Positions 35,031 to 43,484 of a DNA stretch of 64,000 nt are shown piece after piece. The DNA comes from Fundicoccus sp052116145 (lineage in GTDB: Bacteria; Bacillota; Bacilli; Lactobacillales; Aerococcaceae). Below the pieces are notes generated by a model. That model saw nothing but the letters and a program-made list of their open reading frames with translations, was not told the DNA's origin and did not search any database. A program made the translations under genes and the position numbers. Within the stretch, counting starts at the first letter, position 1, and each line of letters begins with the position of its first letter. The stretch is from assembly GCF_052116145.1 (NCBI RefSeq), contig NZ_JBQKLQ010000006.1, forward strand, positions 62,001 through 126,000, in the 5' to 3' direction.

Positions 35031-35767
35031 AGTGTGTCTCCTTCATAGGTCTTTAGTTGCTCTTTCAAGCGTTTATAATAAGTCCGCGTCACTGGAATGC
35101 GGCTATCATTCTTCAAAACAATTTCTCGTTTACTTAAATTAAAATGTGAAATTTGCTGACTATTGATGACAAAAGCTTGGTGCACCCGCCACAAACGAGT
35201 ATCTAATTTTTCAATGTCACTTAAAGCGCCGTAAAATTCAACAAATCTTTTGCCCGCATTAACGCGAATCATGTGATTGCCCACCACTTCGAAGAAATTC
35301 AATTCTCGCCAGTCAATTGACAGGGGTGTCGAGAGAAATTCAAGCACCAGTTTTTCCTTTTCTTGACCATTCTGTGTAAAATAAACTGCTAAGCAGTCTC
35401 GGATTTGTTGTTGGAAGGCCTCTTTTTCAAGATTCTTATTAACGAAAGTCAAGGCTGACACCATATATTGGTAAGACTTATAAGCCAGTTGTTGATGAGT
35501 CGTCACAAACACAATGATTCCCTCGGCGTCAAAGACACGAATCGCTTGCGCAATCTTCAAGCCCGCTTCGGTGTCGGTATTTATTTTAATATCTAAAAAG
35601 TACAAATTTCTTTCGGTTGATTGTTGAGCTGCCAATAACAGGTCGCTTCCTTTGTAATGAACACTTATTTTTTCATTGGGATAATGATAATCATTGATTA
35701 AATCTGCAAGTAAATGCTGAAGATAAGTCGCTTGATTCACTTGGTCTTCCAGAATAAAAATTGTCAC
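35027..35767 (-). CDS. AgrA-like response regulator (LytTR)
   Basis: 246 residues. The receiver domain starts MTIFILEDQVNQATYL; the phospho-acceptor Asp is in NLYFLDIKINTD near residue 60. The C-terminal LytTR DNA-binding domain covers about 135-245 (FFEVVGNHMIRVN; LWRVHQAFVINSQQI; IPVTRTYYKRLKEQL). It pairs with the kinase at 33711. I found no LytTR-type repeat upstream of its own gene or of the secreted protein. Confidence 0.88.
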   Translation of the reverse strand: MTIFILEDQVNQATYLQHLLADLINDYHYPNEKISVHYKGSDLLLAAQQSTERNLYFLDIKINTDTEAGLKIAQAIRVFDAEGIIVFVTTHQQLAYKSYQYMVSALTFVNKNLEKEAFQQQIRDCLAVYFTQNGQEKEKLVLEFLSTPLSIDWRELNFFEVVGNHMIRVNAGKRFVEFYGALSDIEKLDTRLWRVHQAFVINSQQISHFNLSKREIVLKNDSRIPVTRTYYKRLKEQLKTYEGDTL

Positions 35768-35887
35768 ATCATTGCCTCCTTTTCAATTATCGTCCTTTCA
35801 ATATTAACAAAAAATAAAGCTTCCTGCGTAATACTTGCCTATCTGACATTTATTTCAGCCTATCCGTCATACGTCTCCTTCAAAGTG

Positions 35888-35995
35888 GTTTATCCGCGTA
35901 AACTATTAGGCTATCAAACGCCTTATGACTGTTTCGCGAGAGATTTTCACAAAGAACACCAAATGCAACAGACGAATGAACTAATTAGTGCTTGA
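35888..35995 (+). pseudogene. IS30-family transposase, C-terminal remnant
   Basis: The plus-strand frame reads VVYPRKLLGYQTPYDCF before a basic tail and stop. IS30-type transposases end with a conserved (N/Y)xRPRKxLGYxTPxExF motif, which this matches. Nothing upstream continues the homology, so only about 35 residues remain. The rest of 35768-36446 holds no gene I can support. Confidence 0.55.
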
Positions 35996-36446
35996 CACCG
36001 AGTCTCATTCGGCATGACTTGATTGCTGGCAAGTGTCAGTTCGTTCAAGACACTACGATGTTATTTGTAATTTTTGTTTTCTGGTGTTTTACAGAATGAG
36101 ATCGGTAGCGACAAAATATCCACGATTGAACATTACACATCGCTCTTTTGCATCAGGCAGGGAAGCGGACGAATTTGTCCATATGTTCGGTTCACATAAA
36201 GCAGTCAAACCTGAAGTTTTGGTTCGCTGGGAACAAGTGAATTAATATGATGATAAGCCCTGTTTTAATTTCGAAGACCTTAGGACAAATAAATTCTTGA
36301 TTTCTACTTTTAAAAATAGCTTGAAGCCTTTCAGCTACCAGTTTTACAGATATTGGATGAGAGTGGTGGTATTTGTCCCGTGATAGTTGGGACACTTATT
36401 ATTTACTTAGTTAACAGTTTTCTCTGTATTTATGAAGTGTCTTACT

Positions 36447-36475
36447 TTGACTTTATTATTTAGAATGATTATAAT
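36447..36475 (+). promoter_or_regulatory. Promoter of cupin copy 2
   Basis: TTGACT (36447-36452), 17-bp spacer, TATAAT (36470-36475), matching the promoter of copy 1. Confidence 0.75.
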
Positions 36476-36508
36476 TAAGTTATCAAATAGCAAAGGAGCA
36501 GATGCACA

Positions 36509-36940
36509 ATGTCATTAGATTTAAGAGATTACGGTAAAGATCCATTTGTCATTAACATTGAAGCAGCTACTTTACAAAACGACACATTCAGAACTGCCCT
36601 ATGGACCGGTTCACAGCTACAAGTTACCCTCATGTCGATCCCAGTTGGCGGCGATATCGGCGGTGAAATCCATACCAAAGAGGATCAATTCTTACGTCTA
36701 GAACAAGGTCAAGGCCGAGTGATTATGGGGGAAAGCGAAGATAAGATTACTTTCGAGAAGGAAGTTGCTGACGATGATGTCATTTTAATTCCTAAAGGTG
36801 TCTTCCATAATGTGATTAATACGGGCGACCAACCAATGAAGTTGTATTCCATTTATGGCCCTGCGCATCATGCACATGGAACGGTTCATGAGACACAAGC
36901 CATTGCTGAAGCTGAGGAAGAAGAACATCACCACCATTAA
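36509..36940 (+). CDS. Small cupin-domain protein, copy 2
   Basis: 143 residues, differing from copy 1 at residue 6 (Arg for His), near residue 18 (Ala for Glu) and at the tail, which ends EEEHHHH. Cupin motifs are unchanged. At DNA level the two frames differ at about eight positions before the tail, while the upstream sequences are more diverged. AAGGAG precedes the ATG and a hairpin terminator follows. Two functional-looking copies suggest dosage or separate regulation; the reaction is unknown. Confidence 0.85.
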   Translation: MSLDLRDYGKDPFVINIEAATLQNDTFRTALWTGSQLQVTLMSIPVGGDIGGEIHTKEDQFLRLEQGQGRVIMGESEDKITFEKEVADDDVILIPKGVFHNVINTGDQPMKLYSIYGPAHHAHGTVHETQAIAEAEEEEHHHH

Positions 36941-36950
36941 TAGGTAAAGT

Positions 36951-36983
36951 ATCCCCTGAGAGAGAAATCTTTCAGGGATTTTT
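36951..36983 (+). terminator. Terminator after cupin copy 2
   Basis: ATCCCCTGA and TTCAGGGAT form an imperfect stem followed by T's. It differs entirely from the terminator of copy 1, so the duplication boundary lies at the end of the coding region. Confidence 0.65.
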
Positions 36984-37153
36984 GTTTAAGGGGTAAATGA
37001 ATAAAGTGCACTCGAAAGTGGATTTTTATGAGTGCATGTCTCTGCTGAAGCGACAATTGCTCAGCAACCTGCTTGAAACAACTGGCGTTGCCAGTGCGTT
37101 TTCGTATGGCAGCAGAGTTGATTTTGTTATACTATTTTTAAGAGGTAAGGACG

Positions 37154-37258
37154 ATGCGTTGCTTGCTTACCGAAGCTAAATTAGCTTTAAATGGTATTCT
37201 AACGAAAGTATTGATGGCTGAAGCTGAGACTAAAGTGGTGAATACTTGTATTCATTAA
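37154..37258 (+). CDS. Possible 34-residue peptide upstream of the PepSY gene
   Basis: ATG at 37154 follows AGAGGTAAGG, and a TATACT box lies about 25 nt before that. The frame encodes a Leu/Ala/Lys-rich, likely amphipathic peptide with two cysteines and ends 20 nt before the next ATG. It may be a real small protein, a leader, or chance. The remaining sequence between 36984 and 37153 holds no gene I can support. Confidence 0.25.
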   Translation: MRCLLTEAKLALNGILTKVLMAEAETKVVNTCIH

Positions 37259-37278
37259 TTAAATAGGAGGAATTTATA

Positions 37279-37920
37279 ATGAAAAAAACGTTATTTATAA
37301 AAAAAGGCGCGTTACTTGGGGCTAGTCTGCTTGCATTGGGCACAGTGACTGCCTTGCCGGTGGCCGCGCAAGAGGATGCGTCCGAAACGACGAGTGAATC
37401 TACTAGTACAGAGAGTGTCGATGAAGAGAGTACTGATGAAGCGACCGCTAATTTCTTAGAAACTGAAGGCAGTGACGTACAGCTAGCTTTAGTGGCGGAA
37501 ATTGAGTTATTTCAAGCTGAGTTTCCTGACGTAGACATCGTAGAATTAGACATTGATTTGAAGAAAAATGGTTCTTTCGAGATTCAAATCGACGGCCAAG
37601 ATGCGGCTAACGAATTTGAGGTCACCATTGATAGCCAGACAAATGACATCAAGAGTCAAGAGCAGGACCGATTAGATGATGATGATGATGTGAAAATGGC
37701 TTTGGATTTCGAGCAGCTATTGTCAATTGATGAGATTACGTCAATTGCTTTAGATGACGTTGGCTTTGGTGAAGTGACGGACTGGAATCTAGAGTACGAC
37801 CGTGATCACGATCGTTTCGAATGGGAATTAGAAGTTTTTGACCAAGTGACGAAAGACGAAGCTGAGTTAACGATTGAGGGCTTAACTGGCGAAATTCTTG
37901 AAAGTGAATTAGATGATTAA
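37279..37920 (+). CDS. Secreted PepSY-like protein, strongly acidic
   Basis: 213 residues. The signal peptide is MKKTLFIKKGALLGASLLAL, with cleavage near VAA/QED. A Ser/Thr/Glu linker follows, then two PepSY-like repeats: ALVAEIELFQAEFPDVDIVE...FEVTIDSQTNDI and LSIDEITSIALDDVGF...AELTIEGLTGEI. A run of five Asp lies between them. PepSY domains often inhibit proteases or sense wall conditions; the role here is unknown. GGAGG precedes the ATG. Confidence 0.75.
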   Translation: MKKTLFIKKGALLGASLLALGTVTALPVAAQEDASETTSESTSTESVDEESTDEATANFLETEGSDVQLALVAEIELFQAEFPDVDIVELDIDLKKNGSFEIQIDGQDAANEFEVTIDSQTNDIKSQEQDRLDDDDDVKMALDFEQLLSIDEITSIALDDVGFGEVTDWNLEYDRDHDRFEWELEVFDQVTKDEAELTIEGLTGEILESELDD

Positions 37921-37992
37921 GGACGTTGACCTTTACTAAAATTAATCCATTGCTTCAGGCTTTCCTAGCTTAGTTAATTGCTTATATAATAG

Positions 37993-38030
37993 AAATACGG
38001 CTTAGTTTTCGAACTAGGTCGTATTTTTTT
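37993..38030 (+). terminator. Terminator after the PepSY-like gene
   Basis: AAATACGGCTTAGTT pairs with AACTAGGTCGTATTT (two G-U pairs) over TTCG, followed by T's. Confidence 0.8.
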
Positions 38031-38183
38031 AGGTGTTTAAGGTTAAATTGCTTAGGAGTGCTGCTTCATGATTGGCTTAAGACGAAGGCTTTCAATTACC
38101 AGGGGGAAAGATGTTGGGCGAGACGGGCGATAGTTGTCGCATGGTGGGTAGCCACTGGATTTGTGATGAGTATATGAACTAAG

Positions 38184-38237
38184 AAACACCTTAAAAGTTT
38201 TCTGATGATTTGTTATCGGAAACTTTTTGGGTGTTTT
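38184..38237. terminator. Long imperfect hairpin, possible terminator
   Basis: AAACACCTTAAAAGTTTTC and GGAAACTTTTTGGGTGTTT pair over about 19 bp with a few mismatches. It stands in a gene-free stretch (38031-38415) with nothing else recognisable. Confidence 0.45.
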
Positions 38238-38415
38238 CATATTTTGCCGAATGATAAGCAATATTCTCTAACTTCGAGATAAGTTAATCTTCCCAGCTGT
38301 CCTATTCTAAGTGCTGCTTAACATATTCTGCAACGTTGCAGAATTTAATTTCCCATGCTGAGTCCTTTTCTGACAAGTATTCTGCCAGATAATTCTCTTT
38401 ATTTACCGAATCTAT

Positions 38416-38444
38416 TTGCAAATAAGAACAAACGTTCGTATAAT
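38416..38444 (+). promoter_or_regulatory. SOS promoter with LexA box
   Basis: TTGCAA (38416-38421) and TATAAT (38439-38444) are 17 bp apart. The spacer holds GAACAAACGTTC (38426-38437), a perfect Gram-positive LexA/DinR operator, so bound LexA would block RNA polymerase. It precedes the Y-family polymerase gene. Confidence 0.9.
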
Positions 38445-38484
38445 GTGGGTAGAGATATATTTAGGAAGGAGGTTCTTTGAAACG

Positions 38485-39909
38485 ATGGGTTATATTGATT
38501 ATTCACTTGAACCGCGGTCTGACATTGCTTTTGTGGATATGAAGTCTTTTTATGCGAGTGTTGAATGTGTTGAGCGCGGGCTCCACCCTTTAACGACTTC
38601 GCTGTGTGTGATGAGTCACGGTGATAACAGTAAGGGCTTGATCCTGGCGAGCTCCCCTACTTTCAAAATAGTCTTCGGCAAGCAAAATGTCGGACGTGCT
38701 TATGATTTACCTTTTAATGTGCATACGCGTAAATTTAGTCACTCAAACGCTAGACGGCAAGGTCTCGATATCACACCCGAATATATTCGCTTTATTGAAG
38801 CCTGGGCCAAACGGACGATTTTTGCTGCACCGAGAATGGGCTTGTATATTCAGCGTAATATGGAGATTCAAACGGTCTTACAGAACTACTCACCTAAAGC
38901 AGAAGTTCACCCCTACTCAATTGATGAAGGCTTTGTCGATTTAACACGCTCGCTTGATTATTTCGCCCCCGATAAGATGATGTCAAGACGCAATCGCTTG
39001 GATTTGGTTTCTGGAAAGATCCAACGCGATATTTGGAAAAAGACTGGGGTCTATTCAACGATTGGCATGAGCAATGCGAATCCTTTACTCGCTAAACTAG
39101 CGCTCGACAATGAAGCCAAACAAACACCAACCATGCGTGCGAACTGGTCTTATGAAGATGTTGAAAGTAAAGTCTGGGGCATCGAGACGATCACTGATTT
39201 CTGGGGAATTGGTAGCCGGACTGAAAAACGTTTAAATCGACTAAAGATTTATTCGATTAAAGAGTTGGCTAATAGTAATCCTGATTTATTAAAAGCTGAG
39301 TTTGGGGTAATGGGCCTTCAGTTATGGTTCCATGCCAATGGCGTCGATGAAAGTAATGTCTTGGAACCTTACCGTCCTAAAGCGACGGGGATTGGTAACT
39401 CACAAGTCTTACCGAAAGATTATTATAAACAATCCGATATTGAACTAGTCTTGTCCGAGATGGCCGAACAGGTCGCCATTCGCTTACGTAAACGCCAGAA
39501 GAAGGCAACCGTTGTGTCGATTTATACAGGATTTGCACGCGATGTTGAAAAGAAATCAATCAGTGTTCAAAAGAAAATTGATCCTTCTCAAAGCACGAAA
39601 GTTTTAACCGGCTATGTGATTGAGCTATTTCGAAAGAAATATACTGGCGGGGCTATTCGTAATATCGGTGTACGCTTCGACGGGCTAGTCGATGAAATTT
39701 ATACCGTCTATTCACTATTTGATGATGTAGAAGAAATCGAAAAGGTTGAACGCGTTGAACAGGTAGTTGATGATATCAGGGCTAAGTTTGGCTACCTTTC
39801 GCTCCAGAAAGCCACCTCGCTGTATGAAAATTCTCGGACGGTTGCACGTAGTAAATTAATTGGTGGTCATGCTGGCGGTGGCGCGGGTGGATTGGATGGT
39901 TTAGCATGA
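38485..39909 (+). CDS. Y-family DNA polymerase (UmuC/ImpB-like)
   Basis: 474 residues from the ATG at 38485, after GGAAGGAGG; longer in-frame starts would overlap the promoter. The catalytic motif FVDMKSFYASVECVERG near residue 17 and YSIDEGFVDLT near residue 145 supply the metal-binding acidic residues. Helix-hairpin-helix (WGIETITDFWGIGSRTEKRL) and little-finger regions follow. It makes error-prone translesion DNA and resembles the Gram-positive UvrX/YqjW type. The C-terminal tail is glycine-rich. It is first of a three-gene SOS operon and overlaps the next gene by 4 nt. Confidence 0.93.
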   Translation: MGYIDYSLEPRSDIAFVDMKSFYASVECVERGLHPLTTSLCVMSHGDNSKGLILASSPTFKIVFGKQNVGRAYDLPFNVHTRKFSHSNARRQGLDITPEYIRFIEAWAKRTIFAAPRMGLYIQRNMEIQTVLQNYSPKAEVHPYSIDEGFVDLTRSLDYFAPDKMMSRRNRLDLVSGKIQRDIWKKTGVYSTIGMSNANPLLAKLALDNEAKQTPTMRANWSYEDVESKVWGIETITDFWGIGSRTEKRLNRLKIYSIKELANSNPDLLKAEFGVMGLQLWFHANGVDESNVLEPYRPKATGIGNSQVLPKDYYKQSDIELVLSEMAEQVAIRLRKRQKKATVVSIYTGFARDVEKKSISVQKKIDPSQSTKVLTGYVIELFRKKYTGGAIRNIGVRFDGLVDEIYTVYSLFDDVEEIEKVERVEQVVDDIRAKFGYLSLQKATSLYENSRTVARSKLIGGHAGGGAGGLDGLA

Positions 39910-40280
39910 GCGTCAACCGCGACTATCTGCCCTTTAAATCGGCTCGCCAATATCAAGATCGCAAAATGGCCAAATGGATGGGCTTCTTTTTATCTGAACA
40001 TACATCAGCTCTTGGTGAATTAGAAGAAACCTTCGACTTTGGTACTGCCCTACCCTTTAGTGAAAGAATATATTTACTGAGCCAACTCTTCGCCAATCAA
40101 CAGAAGGCGGCATTCGCCGTACGTCAACCTAAGCTAGTCCAGACGATTAAAGGGACAATTACTCAATTTATCGATTCAAAAATTGGGATAGCTAGCGACA
40201 GTGGTTACCACTTTGTCGCTATCGAAGATGTTTTAAGCATTCAATTAATCCAGGAGGAAGATTTCTATGACGAGCCGTAA
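39906..40280 (+). CDS. YolD-like protein
   Basis: 124 residues. The YolD-like core, with DRKMAKWMGFFLSEHTSAL and a later small beta-barrel stretch ending VAIEDVLSIQLI, is recognisable. YolD proteins are usually encoded next to UmuC-like polymerases and are thought to be functional analogues of UmuD. Its ATG overlaps the polymerase stop (ATGA) and its 3' end overlaps the next gene by 14 nt, so all three are co-translated and LexA-controlled. Confidence 0.8.
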   Translation: MSVNRDYLPFKSARQYQDRKMAKWMGFFLSEHTSALGELEETFDFGTALPFSERIYLLSQLFANQQKAAFAVRQPKLVQTIKGTITQFIDSKIGIASDSGYHFVAIEDVLSIQLIQEEDFYDEP

Positions 40281-40560
40281 ACTGCGCCAAACTGAGTTAC
40301 AGTTTGATTATTTCAGTGAAAATTATCGTCAGTTTGAAGAAGATTTCTATCAATATTCAGCCATGAGCCTTCCTCTGACTTTTATTACTGATGACTTATT
40401 ATTATCAATGGCTGGCTCTCAAAAAAATTACTTTATATTAAATAGACATAATTCACTTGATCAAAAGGATCATTATTTTATTTTTAACGTTAAGATGGCT
40501 TCTGAAGCTAAGATGGTCAGAATTTATGAGTATGTGGGACATCAGCGTTCGTTGGACTAA
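40267..40560 (+). CDS. DUF5960-like small protein of the SOS operon
   Basis: 97 residues. LQFDYFSENYRQFEEDFYQY and LTFITDDLLLSMAGSQKNYF are the features I associate with DUF5960, found behind UmuC/YolD pairs in lactobacillales-type genomes. GGAGGAAG precedes the ATG inside the YolD-like gene. Function is unknown; a role in polymerase control is inferred from position only. Confidence 0.6.
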   Translation: MTSRKLRQTELQFDYFSENYRQFEEDFYQYSAMSLPLTFITDDLLLSMAGSQKNYFILNRHNSLDQKDHYFIFNVKMASEAKMVRIYEYVGHQRSLD

Positions 40561-40630
40561 GTTAGCGTGGCAGAAGTTATCCCTATTTAAATGAAATGAG
40601 TTGACCTATTTGTTTTACTGTTTATTGAAC

Positions 40631-40675
40631 AACAGACTTACCTCACTAAAAGTACTGAGTGAGATAAGTCTGTTG
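40631..40675. terminator. Terminator between convergent SOS operon and glf
   Basis: AACAGACTTACCTCACT and the complementary GAGTGAGATAAGTCTGTT form a long stem with A/T-rich flanks on both sides, serving both strands. Confidence 0.75.
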
Positions 40676-40682
40676 GTTTATT

Positions 40683-41798
40683 TTATTTAAATTCTTCACC
40701 GTGCTTCTTACTAAGTTGCAATGCTAATGCAATCACTTGATGCATATCATAATAACGATATTGTGCTAATCGCCCAGCAAATGTAATTTGAGGACTTTCT
40801 TTGGCAAGTTTAAGATAGTTAGAATACAAAGCATTATTCTCTCGATTATTAACAGGATAATAAGCTTCTTTTCCACGTTCATATTTAGCCGGATACTCAT
40901 GAGTGACTATAGTTTTGGATTGACGCCCAAAATCAAAATGCTTGTGTTCGATCACACGTGTATATGGAGTGTCAGAATCGGTATAGTTAACCACTGCGTT
41001 ACCTTGATAGTTCTCCATATCTAATACTTGTGTTTCAAAATATAAGCTACGATATTCCAATTCACCGAATTGATAATCAAAAAACTGATCAATCATACCC
41101 GTATAAAGAATATGCTGATATCCATTTAAGTAAGTTTCTTTTTCATTAAAAAAATCTGTCTCTATTGAAACAGTAATATTGGGATGTGCTAACATTTTCT
41201 CAATGATTTGCGTATAACCACCTATTGGAATCCCTTGATAACGATCATTAAAATAATTATTATCATATGTCAAACGAACAGGTAGTCGTTTAATAATAAA
41301 TGCTGGTAATTCAGTTGCTTTTCTTCCCCACTGCTTTTCTGTATAGCCTTTAATTAGCTTCTGATAGACATCCACACCAACCAAGCTAATTGCTTGCTCC
41401 TCCAAATTTTTCGGCCGTGGCCCAACCATTGAACGTTGACTGTTGATGATTGCCTCAGCTTCTTGAGGTGTGCTCACGCCCCACAACTTAGAAAATGTGT
41501 TCATATTAAAAGGTAAATTAAAGATTTCTCCCTTATAATTTGCAATCGGGCTATTAACATAATGATTAAAAGAAGCAAATTGTTGTATGTACTCCCAAAC
41601 TTTGACATCATTGGTATGAAAAATATGTGCCCCATACTTATGAACTTGAATGTCTTCTAATTCGTAAGTATAGATATTTCCCCCTAGGTGATTTCTTTTT
41701 TCAATGACGTCAACTTTATAACCTTTCTTTGCCATCTCATGGGCATAAGTTGACCCTAATAGACCAGATCCAACAACTAATATTTTGTCTAACATCAT
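40683..41798 (-). CDS. glf: UDP-galactopyranose mutase
   Basis: 371 residues, normal length. The FAD-binding motif is VVGSGLLGSTYAHEMA near residue 8. HKYGAHIFHTND near residue 55 and GYTEKQWGRKATELP near residue 155 are substrate-site signatures, and RLAQYRYYDMHQVI closes the protein. It converts UDP-galactopyranose to UDP-galactofuranose, the donor for Galf in surface glycans. Two adjacent ATGs follow AAGGAG, and the second (41795) has better spacing. It ends the GH3-GtrA-GT2 gene series on the minus strand. Confidence 0.95.
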   Translation of the reverse strand: MMLDKILVVGSGLLGSTYAHEMAKKGYKVDVIEKRNHLGGNIYTYELEDIQVHKYGAHIFHTNDVKVWEYIQQFASFNHYVNSPIANYKGEIFNLPFNMNTFSKLWGVSTPQEAEAIINSQRSMVGPRPKNLEEQAISLVGVDVYQKLIKGYTEKQWGRKATELPAFIIKRLPVRLTYDNNYFNDRYQGIPIGGYTQIIEKMLAHPNITVSIETDFFNEKETYLNGYQHILYTGMIDQFFDYQFGELEYRSLYFETQVLDMENYQGNAVVNYTDSDTPYTRVIEHKHFDFGRQSKTIVTHEYPAKYERGKEAYYPVNNRENNALYSNYLKLAKESPQITFAGRLAQYRYYDMHQVIALALQLSKKHGEEFK

Positions 41799-41918
41799 AA
41801 ACTCCTTCCCTAAGAACGCTTCCCTGCTTTCAGTGCTTCCATGTAGAATGAAATAGAAGCATTAATATTTCTACGATAGAGTGATTTAGCAGAGTGTCTT
41901 TTACTTATTAAACAAATA

Positions 41919-42935
41919 TTAACTATAGCCTGATACTTTTCTAGCGGCTTTATATAAAGTATTTGATATTTTTTTGCCTTTACGTCCTTTAATATTTAAT
42001 ATACGTGCAAGTATCGTTTGGGATATTTGTTGATAGGCTTCAGGTGATTGTTTTTTCAAATAGTTCCATAAGGCTTGTTTTTGCATCAAACTTTCATGAG
42101 TATCCATTTTATTCAATAAAGCGATTGAGATGAGTGTCACAACTTGGATATGACGGACTAAATAATCGTTTAATTTGGGGTTTAATTCTGATGTTTGACC
42201 ATACACATCAATCAATATTTGATTCACTTTTATTTGTTGATCGATACGTTTCATCATCATTGTTTCAGTAATCGATTGATCATCTCGTCCTATGAAATAG
42301 CGGTATAAAGGCACATCTAAATAATATAGTGTCGAAACTTGTTGAAGTGGGACAAAGACAAATAAATTATCTACATAAAATGTATGCTCCGGCAATTCAA
42401 GGCCACTTTTCTTTAATACTTCTGTACTAAAAATCAACGAATGCATTAATAAATATTGACGTTTTTTGAATTCAGCCAGATCCTCCCAACCAACTATCTG
42501 TTTAACCGGAATGATACTTTTGTATTTCATTTTCTTTTTTTTCAAGATGTTTTCTTGCTCATAAACAAAATCAGATACTAACATATCTACTAATGTTCCA
42601 TTCGCTACAAATTTTGCCAGTTGGTCTATTACTTGCATTAAAGCTTCTGTATTCAACCAGTCGTCGCTATCGACGACTTTAAAATAATAACCTGTTGCGG
42701 CTTTAAGCCCGGCATTCACAGCTCCACCATGCCCTTTGTTCGGTTGATGAATGACTTTTACAATCGACGGATACTTAGCAGCATAGTCATCTGCGATTTG
42801 AGCAGTATCATCAACTGAACCATCATTAACAATAATCACTTCAACTACATCTCCCCCCTTGAGACATGATTCAATGGACTTCCGCATATAACCACTCGAG
42901 TTATAGCAGGGAATTGTAATTGTTAATAATTTCAT
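41919..42935 (-). CDS. Family 2 glycosyltransferase
   Basis: 338 residues. GT-A fold: TITIPCYNSSGYMRKSI at the start, EVIIVNDGSVDDT near residue 33, and the DXD-type YFKVVDSDDWLN near residue 90. No membrane helix is present; the basic C-terminal end (RILNIKGRKGKKISNTLYKA) could touch the membrane. Donor and acceptor are unknown, but Glf downstream suggests a galactofuranose-containing glycan. It lies between GtrA and Glf, with a 120-bp spacer before glf. Confidence 0.85.
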   Translation of the reverse strand: MKLLTITIPCYNSSGYMRKSIESCLKGGDVVEVIIVNDGSVDDTAQIADDYAAKYPSIVKVIHQPNKGHGGAVNAGLKAATGYYFKVVDSDDWLNTEALMQVIDQLAKFVANGTLVDMLVSDFVYEQENILKKKKMKYKSIIPVKQIVGWEDLAEFKKRQYLLMHSLIFSTEVLKKSGLELPEHTFYVDNLFVFVPLQQVSTLYYLDVPLYRYFIGRDDQSITETMMMKRIDQQIKVNQILIDVYGQTSELNPKLNDYLVRHIQVVTLISIALLNKMDTHESLMQKQALWNYLKKQSPEAYQQISQTILARILNIKGRKGKKISNTLYKAARKVSGYS

Positions 42936-42989
42936 TAATTATCTACACCTTTCAAATTCTAGCTATTTATCGCTAAATAAAACTTAAGT

Positions 42990-43484
42990 TTATTTTTTCA
43001 TAATCACAAATTTAAGCATAGGGTAATTTATAACAACCTGCAAGAAAATATTCACCACATTTGCAATTGTCTGAGCGACACCTATGCTAAATCCAAATCC
43101 AGTAAACAAACTAATCGTATATGGAGGTAAAATAATCGATACAACCCCTGCAAATACGACAGTTAGAATATACCAGTGTAAAGTACTTGAAATAGAATTA
43201 TTAGCTCCAAACACTAGATTTCTTTGAACAATATAATTCACAATCTGTGCACCTACATAAGCGAGCAGAAACGATAGAAAGCCTGTTAAACCACCGTTTT
43301 CTACTGAGTAATTGAAAATAAACCAATTAAAACTCTGTTCAGAAAAAGTTTTGAATAAAAATCCTGTTCCTAGCCATAATAATATAAAGTTTGTCACCGT
43401 GGCAATATTAGACAACACATTAAATTTAATAAACTCCCACAAGTCTGGATGACTTCCTATCCAGTTTTTCAACCTATCTCTCAT
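42990..43484 (-). CDS. GtrA-family membrane protein
   Basis: 164 residues with four membrane helices (at about 18-40, 65-90, 103-120 and 135-155). The pattern FIKFNVLSNIATVTNFILLW at the start and NYIVQRNLVFGA in the middle is typical of GtrA. GtrA proteins are thought to flip polyprenyl-phosphate-linked sugars for addition outside the membrane. Its ATG directly abuts the stop of the GH3 gene upstream, so they are translationally coupled. Confidence 0.85.
   Translation of the reverse strand: MRDRLKNWIGSHPDLWEFIKFNVLSNIATVTNFILLWLGTGFLFKTFSEQSFNWFIFNYSVENGGLTGFLSFLLAYVGAQIVNYIVQRNLVFGANNSISSTLHWYILTVVFAGVVSIILPPYTISLFTGFGFSIGVAQTIANVVNIFLQVVINYPMLKFVIMKK

Noticed and set aside
33627..35900. 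Search for an AgrD-like peptide or AgrB next to the first kinase pair
   Set aside because: No small frame with ribosome site and cysteine/serine-centred peptide was found; the overlapping short frames are shadows of the kinase and regulator genes.
36033..36245. A 70-codon plus-strand frame in the rearranged region
   Set aside because: No recognisable family, weak start context and surrounding gene debris; could be a remnant but cannot be supported.
36997..37179. A 60-codon plus-strand frame after cupin copy 2
   Set aside because: No good ribosome site, no recognisable motif, and it spans a TATACT promoter-like box; more likely non-coding.
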